Part shown: positions 16,301 to 22,521 of the stretch, piece after piece | Numbering within the stretch: position 1 is the stretch's first letter | Layout: every line of letters starts with the position of its first letter | Virus record (IMG/VR): IMGVR_UViG_3300038701_000199 | Location: 1-25,249 of that record | Reading direction: 5' to 3' (one strand) | Origin: a virus | Length of the DNA stretch: 25,249 bases | Notes under the pieces: generated by a model | The model's database searches: none | What the model saw: the letters and a program-made list of their open reading frames with translations, nothing else | What the model was told of the DNA's origin: nothing | Made by a program: the position numbers and the translations under genes

Positions 16301-16937
16301 GGCTCGCAAGGTGCAAGATCCACATCTGCGGGAAGTCCGTACGATGCTCGACGCGATCAAGAACACGATCCCCGGCTACTCTGAGCAGCTACCGGCCAAG
16401 CGTTCGATGATCACAGGTGAGCCTATTGTCTATCCGAAAGGGTGGGGCGCTGAGATGTTCTCACCTCTGGGTGAAGCATTCGCCTCAGGTAACCCGATCT
16501 ATGCCTCCGAGTGGAAGCAGGACCTGGTCCTCGACGAGCTGGCGGCACTTGGCGAAGGTGTCACAGGGTATCCCCAAAGGAAGATCGATGGGATCGAACT
16601 GACGCCTGAACAGTATTCTGTTTATGTGGAGCTGCACGGGAAAGTGCGGAGGCCCTCCACGAAGCGTACGCTCTACCAAGAGCTGGAGAAGCTGTTCAAG
16701 TCCCCGATGTACGACATCGACCGGACAAGGGCTACCGACCCAAGCGATCCTGCATTGAATGCACGTATCCGTATGACCCGCCGGGTTATGTCTGGGTATC
16801 GTGAGATGGCCAAAAGGGAGCTGCTACAGCGTTACCCTGACCTTGCTGCGCAGGTGACAAAGCGTAGGGAAGAGGCTCTGCAGCAACAGAGGTCTCTGAC
16901 CACAGGGATCACACCGATCACTGACCTCGGCGAATAA
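13320..16937 (+). CDS. Internal virion protein D, T7 gp16-like (no transglycosylase domain)
   Basis: A 1205-residue protein in the gp16 position (T7 gp16 is 1318). Gp16-type proteins are ejected with the DNA and span the inner membrane. The N terminus is acidic and Ala/Pro-rich (about residues 1-60), with no ESG/GLMQ transglycosylase signature. Residues about 590-640 contain NEVRINGLLSGPRTHAINAI followed by SNTIQTSLLPAERIAG, a block common in large internal proteins of podoviruses. Amphipathic helices and possible membrane-active segments follow at about 780-960. The C terminus is charged and helical. The start is 7 bp after the gp15-like stop with TAGGTAAAC as ribosome site. It ends 32 bp before a terminator hairpin. 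Function is from position, size and the conserved block. Confidence 0.85.
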   Translation: MADIEVNNGEGDAALNALRMIPELMPQEAAPAAPAAEGIEVDVEAPQGFLAQAGQAVLDAGHGIADGVQEGVTETLETVGWAGDELMFGATKLLTGEAKNYYIGEGWVTRDGLNEANENGTQLGWQPLQDIDNITDVSDPETLVGSISSGVSQFLVGLLGPGKAAVPFKTTTKTGQYGKAMLQGAIADFAAFDEHEARFADFLQDTLGLDNAVINALAADEDDTVLVGKAKNALEGMGLGLAADALMKTARILTKVRKVADEAGPEAAQEVLSEIADEVQLELFDEISDPNLRLKSGDKVDIKVVNKDAPADKAVEAAEVETNISPVMQDAKLRAEARQKRPDFDTAEFQAAIDREVALTRGGSIRDPNGRIDNDFFNWDKMDSDLTSRDYVNMAADAIPDHVIQDTKTFAKMNDEAMAFLSASIDSTPDDILTYLKRTAKDAEKQQAALLGGKMVMQSLGREIEQLAYKISNGLDDGAEAYAKMVRMQGTLMEVVANVKSIQKGAAQTTAAGRIRTTDVVTGQELSRLDVISQLTDEMDHAGGRKKIKDLADEIVLNMKAGNGTAGVLNIAAKRTGGVRKFFDVVNEVRINGLLSGPRTHAINAISNTIQTSLLPAERIAGAALTMDGPMMREGFAQYVGLVRSIRDGFKYAKMAGWKGRNILDPEASILEANGVDYRAITSQHPDKVRRGLINSVGTIVRLPSRALSMGDEFYKQLNYRSDLYARLSTQARTMVNEGTLKKADMAKWIEDNLQAGVGKDGTARDNKSLQFAREATFTNELRQGSFARGLQNMTNKHPMLKVIVPFVRTPTNIIVASAQRTPLIRRLSQNLSDDLMSGDPSRIASARGKLVTGNLVWGTAIYAAMEGNITGGGPIDREARKKLMETGWRPYSYKRVKADGGVEYVEYNRLDPFAMFFGIAADVAEIGGQVKDTDMDELAKAGLVAFANNVGSKTWLKGITDAAEAYANPEMSMGSYINSLTSSFLPYSALSREARKVQDPHLREVRTMLDAIKNTIPGYSEQLPAKRSMITGEPIVYPKGWGAEMFSPLGEAFASGNPIYASEWKQDLVLDELAALGEGVTGYPQRKIDGIELTPEQYSVYVELHGKVRRPSTKRTLYQELEKLFKSPMYDIDRTRATDPSDPALNARIRMTRRVMSGYREMAKRELLQRYPDLAAQVTKRREEALQQQRSLTTGITPITDLGE

Positions 16938-16964
16938 AGCGCCACAACAACTCAAACTCTAAAT

Positions 16965-17001
16965 AGGGGCCGTCAGCTTAATCGCTGGCGGTTTTTTCAT
17001 G
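16965..17001 (+). promoter_or_regulatory. Fibre gene start site with hairpin between Shine-Dalgarno and AUG
   Basis: The only Shine-Dalgarno-like sequence before the fibre ATG (16999) is AGGGG at 16965-16969, about 29 nt away and normally too far to work. The intervening hairpin occupies 16970-16991 exactly; if it folds, the remaining spacer is the 7-nt TTTTTTC, an ideal distance. The fold would therefore be needed for translation of the fibre. Similar arrangements are known in other phage genes (for example T4 gene 38). Inferred from sequence only. Confidence 0.5.
16970..16997 (+). terminator. Intrinsic terminator between gp16-like gene and fibre gene
   Basis: An 8-bp stem CCGTCAGC/GCTGGCGG (16970-16977 with 16984-16991, one G-U pair) with loop TTAATC is followed by six T residues (16992-16997). 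The fibre ATG begins two bases after the T-run, so a terminated transcript would end just before the start codon. It may reduce fibre expression relative to core proteins. Confidence 0.8.
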
Positions 17002-19746
17002 CCTGATACCTACATCGACTACACTGGCGATGGGTCCACTACCTCCTACACGTTCCCGTTTCCGTACATCTATCAGGACCACGTGGACGTTTTTGTGGAC
17101 ACTGTTGCCGTCGCTTTTGCATTCGAAAGTGGCAACACTGTAACCCTAAGTCCGCCTCCTGCAGATGGCGCTGCGATCCGTATCCAGCGTACGACCTCTC
17201 GGGATCCTGTGGTTGACTTCCAAGACAACACTCCGCTGAGCGAAGAAGAGCTTGACCTGCTGCAACTGCAGAGCGTCTACATCGCACAAGAAGGCACTGA
17301 GCGTAGCCTTGCGCTTGCTGCTGACGGCACGTGGGAAGGTGCATCCCGCCGGATTGGCTCTGTAGCTGACCCTGTGAATGACACTGACGCGGTCAACAAG
17401 CAGTACATCGAACAGGTCGCAATCATCCGTGATACTGAAACTGACCAGTGGGATGGCCAGGACCGGCGCATCGAGAACGTCGGTGCTCCTGACAAAGGGA
17501 CTGATGCGGTCAACCGTGACTACGTCGCAAGTCTTGTCACTGGTGAGAAGGTCTACGATGACGGCACACGCTTCCGCAATGAGGCCGAGTTCCTGACAGC
17601 TATCGGGGAAAACCTCGGCTGGGATGACGGCGACACTGTGTTCATCGACGGCGACCGCAAAGGTGCTGCATTCCTGTTCGACAGCAACAACACTGACACC
17701 GCCGACAACGTCTCTCTGTTCGCTCCTGCTGGGGGTGGCCGGTTCAAGGCTATGGTCGGTCGTGACATCCTCACCTCTGAGCTGGGCATCGTCGACAGCC
17801 GCTCTCTGGACCAGTCACAGAAGCTGCAGGACGCCATTACGGTGACCACTAATGAGCGGTCCACCTTGGTATTCGACAGCAACGTGGACTGTGGTGGTGC
17901 GCCGATCTGGGTGAACACTACAGGGACCTATGACAGCTACGCGGCTGGCTCTCGGTTCTCTTGGCGGTCTGCCTTCCGTACTTACTTCCGCCTGTCCAAT
18001 GTCTTCCTGACCTTCGGTAAGATGTACAAGGACGTGTCGGTTGCGGGTGACGGTTCGGACCTCCGCTGGGCACCCAACTCTGGGGCTACCTCACAGGCGA
18101 TCCTGCGGGACTTGGACATCGAAGGCGCAGTCCGCTTCCACAACATCGAAGGCACTCTTCGGGTGGATAGCTGTAAGTTCGAACCTGAGCTGCGGGACAG
18201 TAACTTCCGCTCGGCGCTGGCTACAGCAAACTGGGGGCGCAACCTGTTGAACGTCTGGGACGATAACCAGACGGTGGCCAACGGTGTGAACGCTGGTGGT
18301 GTTGACACACTGCCTGAGGCTTATCCTGAGCTGTATGCTCTGGTCGAGTTCTTGTACTGCAACCACATGCTGGTCACGGCCTGTAACTTCCAGAACGGAC
18401 AGGACTTCGTGAAGAACGACGCAGGTCTCGGCCTGACAGGTTACACGCTGTCTCAGTGTTCCAACCCGACGATCATCTCTGGTCGTACGGTCCACAACCA
18501 AGTGGGAGCTGACCTCGGCGATCACCCGATCATGGGTGGCTCTGGACTGACAAATGCCCGTATCCTCGATCAACATATTGAGGAGAACTACGACGAGGCA
18601 TACATCATCCGGCGTGGTAAGTTCGTGGAGATCAACACTCAAGGTCGTCCTCAGGATACCGGGAGCCTGATCACCAAGCCTCTGATCCGCATCGAAGACA
18701 GCGCAAACACGCCTGAAGATGTCTACATCAGTGGCTACCTGAGCGGTCCTCAGTCGGGCTGGAAGAACGTCACTGCTATCGAGATCGAAGGCGGCACTAA
18801 CGTCAACGTCAGCGCGTTCATGCAAGAGTTCGGCACAGGTGTGAAGATCTCTGGTGAGTGTGAGATTGGACGTCTGGAGCCTCACTTCGGTGAGCAGATC
18901 GACCGGCGTATCGTGTGGTCGGAGCATCCGCTGCCTCGCGTTGAAGACCTCAACCTGAGCACGTTCTCTCCGATCTCCTTCATGAACAGCTCGCGTGGTG
19001 GCTACTTTGACCTCGAAGCGCCTAAGCACCTCCTGAGGGAATACCTCGGTACAGGTGTGACAGCCGTTCCTGGTCTGACTGCAGCGATCCCCGCAAGTGG
19101 TGCTGAGGACATGACTGCAGGTGTGAAGGTGGCTACAGCCAATATCTACACTCCGACAGATGGCATCAGCACGGACTGGAACGGTGCTCTGGCGGGCGCT
19201 GGTAAGATCCATGCAGACAGTTCCGTTGTGAGCTGGTTCGTGGGTTTCTCTGACGCTGCCGATCAGGACACTATGCCTTGTGAGATCACTGCGTCGGGGG
19301 CCATCACGGCCACTGCAGCAAACTTCGCAGGATTCTGCTACACCCGCTTCGCGACAGGTGCGACGATCCATGTGGTCGCTCGTAACGACAGTGGCACGCC
19401 CACAGCTATCGACACTGGCATTGCTTTCTCAGGGTCGGACGATGCTCCGACAATGATGACCATGATCAAACGTAATGGTCAGGCTCAGTTCCGTATCGGT
19501 GGTGAGTTCGTGAATGTCTATGTCGGCCCTGATGTGGACGGTGAAGAGTGGGAGCTGGACGGTCCTATGGACGCTAACGGCGATCAGCTCGACACAGGCC
19601 CAGACTCCGCGTCGGACAAGGCAGTCGATCCGGGGGCTACCCTCGGCTTCGAAGTATCCGCCCATTCCAAAACAGCAAGCGCTGTGAACATCACGATCCC
19701 TGCGGTCGCGGTGCGAGCAGAGCGTGACCCATCGAAAGGACACTAA
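16999..19746 (+). CDS. Tail fibre/tailspike with T7 gp17-type N-terminal domain
   Basis: A 915-residue receptor-binding protein. Residues 1-110 (TYIDYTGDGSTTSYTFPFPY, then VDFQDNTPLSEEELDLLQLQ) form the T7 gp17-type virion-attachment domain, which supports the ATG at 16999. Two copies of a short motif follow (W-x-G-x-x-R-R-I-x-x-V with TDAVN-x-x-Y), beginning at W112 and W151; these probably make a stalk or collar. Residues about 260-670 have the Asn/Gly/Val turn-rich pattern of a right-handed beta-helix, suggesting a spike-like body. The C-terminal 230 residues are beta-rich and probably the tip or trimerisation part. No catalytic residues can be assigned with confidence. The ribosome site is unusual (hairpin between Shine-Dalgarno and AUG). 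The small terminase gene begins at the base after the stop. Confidence 0.93.
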   Translation: MPDTYIDYTGDGSTTSYTFPFPYIYQDHVDVFVDTVAVAFAFESGNTVTLSPPPADGAAIRIQRTTSRDPVVDFQDNTPLSEEELDLLQLQSVYIAQEGTERSLALAADGTWEGASRRIGSVADPVNDTDAVNKQYIEQVAIIRDTETDQWDGQDRRIENVGAPDKGTDAVNRDYVASLVTGEKVYDDGTRFRNEAEFLTAIGENLGWDDGDTVFIDGDRKGAAFLFDSNNTDTADNVSLFAPAGGGRFKAMVGRDILTSELGIVDSRSLDQSQKLQDAITVTTNERSTLVFDSNVDCGGAPIWVNTTGTYDSYAAGSRFSWRSAFRTYFRLSNVFLTFGKMYKDVSVAGDGSDLRWAPNSGATSQAILRDLDIEGAVRFHNIEGTLRVDSCKFEPELRDSNFRSALATANWGRNLLNVWDDNQTVANGVNAGGVDTLPEAYPELYALVEFLYCNHMLVTACNFQNGQDFVKNDAGLGLTGYTLSQCSNPTIISGRTVHNQVGADLGDHPIMGGSGLTNARILDQHIEENYDEAYIIRRGKFVEINTQGRPQDTGSLITKPLIRIEDSANTPEDVYISGYLSGPQSGWKNVTAIEIEGGTNVNVSAFMQEFGTGVKISGECEIGRLEPHFGEQIDRRIVWSEHPLPRVEDLNLSTFSPISFMNSSRGGYFDLEAPKHLLREYLGTGVTAVPGLTAAIPASGAEDMTAGVKVATANIYTPTDGISTDWNGALAGAGKIHADSSVVSWFVGFSDAADQDTMPCEITASGAITATAANFAGFCYTRFATGATIHVVARNDSGTPTAIDTGIAFSGSDDAPTMMTMIKRNGQAQFRIGGEFVNVYVGPDVDGEEWELDGPMDANGDQLDTGPDSASDKAVDPGATLGFEVSAHSKTASAVNITIPAVAVRAERDPSKGH

Positions 19747-19959
19747 ATGTCTGCTGCAACAGAAGACGCAATGGCAGAACTCCATGGAGAACTCGCCAAG
19801 GTCATGAAGGCACGTCTGGCCAACCCTGAGGCAGTCTCCTCCGCCGACATGAGCGTTATCCGTCAGTTCCTCAAGGACAACGGGATCAACGCTGATGGAA
19901 CCAAAGACCCTGCTATGCGGGATCTGGCGGATGACCTTCCTGACCACTTCGACGACTAA
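19747..19959 (+). CDS. terS: Terminase small subunit (T7 gp18-like position)
   Basis: A 70-residue protein whose ATG immediately follows the fibre stop codon; GAAAGGACAC in the end of the fibre gene is the ribosome site. ELHGELAKVMKARLANPEAV followed by SVIRQFLKDNGI matches the style of the small DNA-recognition subunits of T7-like marine phages (an ELH.xLA...R helix, then the xxR-QFLKDNGI motif, then a short acidic C terminus). It would recognise the concatemer and recruit the large subunit encoded 114 bp downstream. T7 gp18 is 89 residues, so this is a short version. The gene is closed by a terminator at 19999. Confidence 0.83.
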   Translation: MSAATEDAMAELHGELAKVMKARLANPEAVSSADMSVIRQFLKDNGINADGTKDPAMRDLADDLPDHFDD

Positions 19960-19998
19960 CCCCTGAGAGGCCCTGTAGAGGGCGCTGGAGTTCGACTG

Positions 19999-20030
19999 GC
20001 GGCTACCCTAGTGGTAGTCGCTTTTTCTTT
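19999..20030 (+). terminator. Intrinsic terminator between terminase subunits
   Basis: A 9-bp stem GCGGCTACC/GGTAGTCGC (19999-20007 with 20013-20021, one G-U pair) has loop CTAGT and is followed by TTTTTCTTT (20022-20030). A smaller hairpin GCCCT-gtag-AGGGC (19970-19983) precedes it. It separates terS from terL, so terL expression needs read-through or a promoter not recognised here. Confidence 0.85.
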
Positions 20031-20073
20031 GGATCGTACTGCAGCCCCCCTCACAGCGTGCCGGTGAGGACAC

Positions 20074-21831
20074 ATGAGTAAACTCCAAGACGACAAGACT
20101 TGGTGGCAGAAGGAGAAGCCTGCGAAGCAGTGGAAGATCTACGAAGACTTCCGTTACTTCCTAGTGATCGTATGGCGACACCTTATGCTGCCCGACCCGA
20201 CTTGGGTCCAATATGATATTGCCAATTACCTACAAGGTGGTCCCAGACGTCTGATCATCGAAGCCTTCCGAGGCGTAGGTAAAAGCTGGATCACCTCTGC
20301 ATACGTCTGCTGGCGCTTGCTGAGGAATGCGCAACTCAAGATCATGGTTGTATCAGCCTCAAAGGACCGCGCTGACCAGTTCTCGACCTTCACCAAAAGG
20401 CTCATCTTCGAGCTTCCAATCCTACAGCACCTGATCCCTAACAAGGACCAGCGTAACTCCAACATCGCCTTCGACGTAGGCCCGAGCCGTCCCGACCACA
20501 GCCCCTCAGTGAAGTCTGTGGGTATCTTCGGGCAGCTCACAGGCTCTCGCGCTGATGAGATTATCTCGGATGACGCTGAGGTCCCTAACAACTCTGAGAC
20601 ACAGGCCATGCGTGATAAGCTGGCAGAGCGTGTGAAAGAGTTCGATGCTGTTCTGAAGCCCGGTGGAAGTGTCAAATACCTCGGCACACCTCAGACTGAG
20701 GAGAGCCTCTACAACGAGCTTCCGGGACGTGGCTATGATGTCCGCATCTGGCCTGCACGTGTACCTTCTAAAGCCCAACTCGCGACACCCTACGGATCAA
20801 GGATTGCTCCTAAGATCATCAAGAAGGTGGATGACGGGGTGCTGATCGAAGGGGATCCTACAGACCCCATCCGGTTTGACGACCAAGACCTGATGGAGCG
20901 TGAGGCGTCCTATGGGCGTTCAGGCTTTGCCCTGCAGTTCATGCTGGACACCACACTGTCGGATAGGGACAAGTATCCTCTCAAGCTGTCTGACCTCCTC
21001 GTCACGGGGCTGAACCCTGAGAAGGCACCTGAGCGGATGATCTGGTCGGCTGACCCTCAGTACGTCCTTAAGGATCTCCATTGTGTGGGCATGAATGGCG
21101 ACCGCTATTACCGCCCTGCAGCTATCCTAGGCGACTGGATCGACTACACAGGCTCAGTCATGTCCATAGACCCTGCCGGTCGCGGTAAGGACGAGACGAC
21201 CTATGCTGTCGTTAAGATGCTCAACGGGTATCTCTTTGTGACTGCCACAGGAGGCTTCCAAGGAGGCTACGAGGACGACGTCATGGCGTCTCTGGCTAAG
21301 GTGGCCAAAGAGCAGAAGGTCAACAGGATCATCATCGAAGCCAACTTCGGTGACGGCATGTTCAACCGGCTGTTCGCACCTCACCTCAAGAAGACGGGGT
21401 ACACCTGCACACTTGAGGAAGTGCGTCACAACAAGCAGAAGGAGGTCCGCATCGTGGATACTCTGGAGCCTGTCTTCAACCAGCACCGGCTGATCTTCTG
21501 TCAGTCTGTGATTGAAGCTGATGTGGCGAGCACCAAGAACTACCCGGTCGAGCAGGCACTCAAGAGGCAGCTCATGTACCAGATCTCGCGGATCACCAAG
21601 GACCGTGGGGCGCTGGCGCATGACGACAGGATCGACGCTCTCGCTATCGCTGTGGCCTACTGGGTCGAGCAGATGGGTCAAGACGAAGAGGCCAAGATGG
21701 CTGAGCGTGAGCTTGAAGTTCTAGCCATGGAGCTGGAAGATTGGACCGGAGGAATGGGCTTGAGCCTTGACGCTCTGGCCCTCGGAGCTGACATCGAGAC
21801 AGCAAGAAAAGCTGCCATGATGAAGGCCTGA
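20074..21831 (+). CDS. terL: Terminase large subunit (T7 gp19-like)
   Basis: The packaging motor: an ATPase plus nuclease that fills the procapsid through the portal and cuts concatemers. The 585-residue length is near T7 gp19 (586). Walker A is EAFRGVGKS (E63-S71, Lys at 70). QLTGSRADEIISDDAEVP holds the Walker B-type acidic pair, and GGSVKYLGTPQTEESLYNEL is the coupling motif. The nuclease domain shows DPAGRGKDETTYAV (D366 metal ligand), IIIEANFGDGMF and LAHDDRIDALA (D517, D518, D521). All match T7 gp19 in order. The ATG at 20074 follows GTGAGGACAC, a good ribosome site. The third promoter-like repeat begins 1 bp after its stop. Confidence 0.98.
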   Translation: MSKLQDDKTWWQKEKPAKQWKIYEDFRYFLVIVWRHLMLPDPTWVQYDIANYLQGGPRRLIIEAFRGVGKSWITSAYVCWRLLRNAQLKIMVVSASKDRADQFSTFTKRLIFELPILQHLIPNKDQRNSNIAFDVGPSRPDHSPSVKSVGIFGQLTGSRADEIISDDAEVPNNSETQAMRDKLAERVKEFDAVLKPGGSVKYLGTPQTEESLYNELPGRGYDVRIWPARVPSKAQLATPYGSRIAPKIIKKVDDGVLIEGDPTDPIRFDDQDLMEREASYGRSGFALQFMLDTTLSDRDKYPLKLSDLLVTGLNPEKAPERMIWSADPQYVLKDLHCVGMNGDRYYRPAAILGDWIDYTGSVMSIDPAGRGKDETTYAVVKMLNGYLFVTATGGFQGGYEDDVMASLAKVAKEQKVNRIIIEANFGDGMFNRLFAPHLKKTGYTCTLEEVRHNKQKEVRIVDTLEPVFNQHRLIFCQSVIEADVASTKNYPVEQALKRQLMYQISRITKDRGALAHDDRIDALAIAVAYWVEQMGQDEEAKMAERELEVLAMELEDWTGGMGLSLDALALGADIETARKAAMMKA

Positions 21832-21832
21832 C

Positions 21833-21856
21833 AATTAAGTTCCACCATCCAGATAA
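21833..21856 (+). promoter_or_regulatory. Promoter-like repeat, copy 3
   Basis: The 18-bp core at 21833-21850 is identical to copies 1 and 2, and 24 bp in all match copy 2. It begins 1 bp after the terL stop codon. Unlike the other copies, the next gene starts about 370 bp away, so a transcript from here would have a long untranslated leader. In T7 the region after gene 19 holds the phi-OR promoter. Function is inferred. Confidence 0.58.
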
Positions 21857-21962
21857 TACAAACATCTGGGGGCCTCTCTAGTGGCACTCTAGGCTAAAGC
21901 TGCAGACGCAGATTTGGACAGAGCCGCTGCCTCCCTTATCCTTACAAAACAGCTACTTAAGT

Positions 21963-21995
21963 GGCATCTGTGGGGGGTAAGGGGGGCATCTGTGG
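21963..21995 (+). repeat. Direct repeat GGCATCTGTGG, two copies
   Basis: The 11-bp unit occurs at 21963-21973 and 21985-21995, 22 bp apart start to start. The first copy runs into a G6 run; another G6 run immediately precedes and merges with the second. A related ACATCTGGGGG lies at 21862-21872. The purpose is unknown; a binding site for terminase or another protein is possible. Confidence 0.55.
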
Positions 21996-22017
21996 ATCTG
22001 TCTAAACCCCCTCCTTA
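21978..22017 (+). other. Hairpin with 9-bp G/C-rich stem
   Basis: TAAGGGGGG (21978-21986) pairs with CCCTCCTTA (22009-22017), with one G-U pair and a 22-nt loop that contains the second copy of the direct repeat. No T-run follows closely, so it is not a normal terminator. Confidence 0.5.
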
Positions 22018-22039
22018 TGAGTTCTAATCTTATGATTAT

Positions 22040-22089
22040 ACTATAGTAGAGAGACCACCACCACGAAGTGGGGATCTCCCTCCTATAGT
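22040..22089 (+). other. Long imperfect hairpin (RNase III-like or leader structure)
   Basis: The arms 22040-22061 and 22068-22089 pair at 18 of 22 positions: 7 bp ACTATAG/CTATAGT, then 2, 4, 1 and 4 bp separated by single mismatches, closing a 6-nt loop. The size and interrupted pairing resemble phage RNase III processing sites. There is no poly-U downstream. Confidence 0.5.
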
Positions 22090-22123
22090 CTTACTTAAGT
22101 AGACCTTAGGACATCTAATCATC

Positions 22124-22143
22124 AACACCAGAAGGGAGGTGTT
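22124..22143 (+). other. Short perfect hairpin in leader
   Basis: AACACC (22124-22129) pairs perfectly with GGTGTT (22138-22143) around an 8-nt purine loop AGAAGGGA. It lies about 85 bp before the next ATG. Confidence 0.35.
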
Positions 22144-22229
22144 TAGTATCTCCCGTTCCCCGGTGCGGGTCAACACTGGGGCTACTCACTGCCCTCTCCC
22201 TAAAAGCATCATCAAGGAATATCCAACCA

Positions 22230-22517
22230 ATGGCACGTAATGCAACCGTGACAGTGAACCCCGGCACGTGGGCAGAGCTATCGAACAACGAGACGATCAG
22301 TGATGTGGTCCGTATCCAAAACTCTGGGTCCAACCCTGTCTTTATCCTCGCGGGTGGCTCGACTCAGCCTACAGACGCCAGTGGTAGCCTCAAGTTTGGC
22401 CCTTACCACACACACACAGCGACCCTTGCTGACATGTTTCCCGGCGCTGCTGGCCCAACCCGCTTGTGGGCTTATTGTCCGTCAGGCTACGGCCTCGTCT
22501 CCGTGAGCTACGCATAA
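22230..22517 (+). CDS. Small beta-rich virion-like protein (95 aa)
   Basis: The 95-residue protein starts MARNATVTVNPGTWAELSNN, alternates hydrophobic and polar residues throughout, and ends LWAYCPSGYGLVSVSYA, the pattern of a small beta-sandwich. Proteins of this look are common next to fibre genes in phages of proteobacteria and are often virion components, but I cannot name a characterised member. GPYHTHTATLADMFPGAAGP contains two His residues in a loop, with no clear enzyme motif. It begins after the long structured leader; the likely ribosome site AAGGA is 12 nt before the ATG. The next gene starts 4 bp after its stop, so the two are probably co-expressed and may form one receptor-binding assembly. 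Confidence 0.75.
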   Translation: MARNATVTVNPGTWAELSNNETISDVVRIQNSGSNPVFILAGGSTQPTDASGSLKFGPYHTHTATLADMFPGAAGPTRLWAYCPSGYGLVSVSYA

Positions 22518-22521
22518 GACC

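Larger units (their letters stand above)
21857..22229 (+). other. Gene-free region after terminase, hairpin-rich
   Basis: No coding frame of convincing quality is seen on either strand. The stretch contains G-runs (21868-21872, 21972-21977, 21981-21986), the direct repeat GGCATCTGTGG, two copies of TACTTAAGT (21954-21962, 22092-22100) and consecutive hairpins (21978-22017, 22040-22089, 22124-22143). The ribosome site for the gene at 22230 is probably AAGGA at 22213-22217. It could be a long structured leader, a small non-coding RNA, or hold packaging and genome-end signals; the sequence does not decide this. Confidence 0.6.

Noticed and set aside
18091-19371. Long minus-strand open frame (426 codons) opposite the fibre gene
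   Set aside because: It is antisense to a clear fibre gene, has an unnatural Arg/Val/Leu/His-rich composition and no family signature. It is a shadow caused by G/C-biased third codon positions.
22014-22042. Possible host sigma-70 promoter with TATACT at 22037-22042
   Set aside because: The -10 element is fair, but no -35 resembling TTGACA lies at 16-18 bp upstream, and the bases are part of a hairpin arm.
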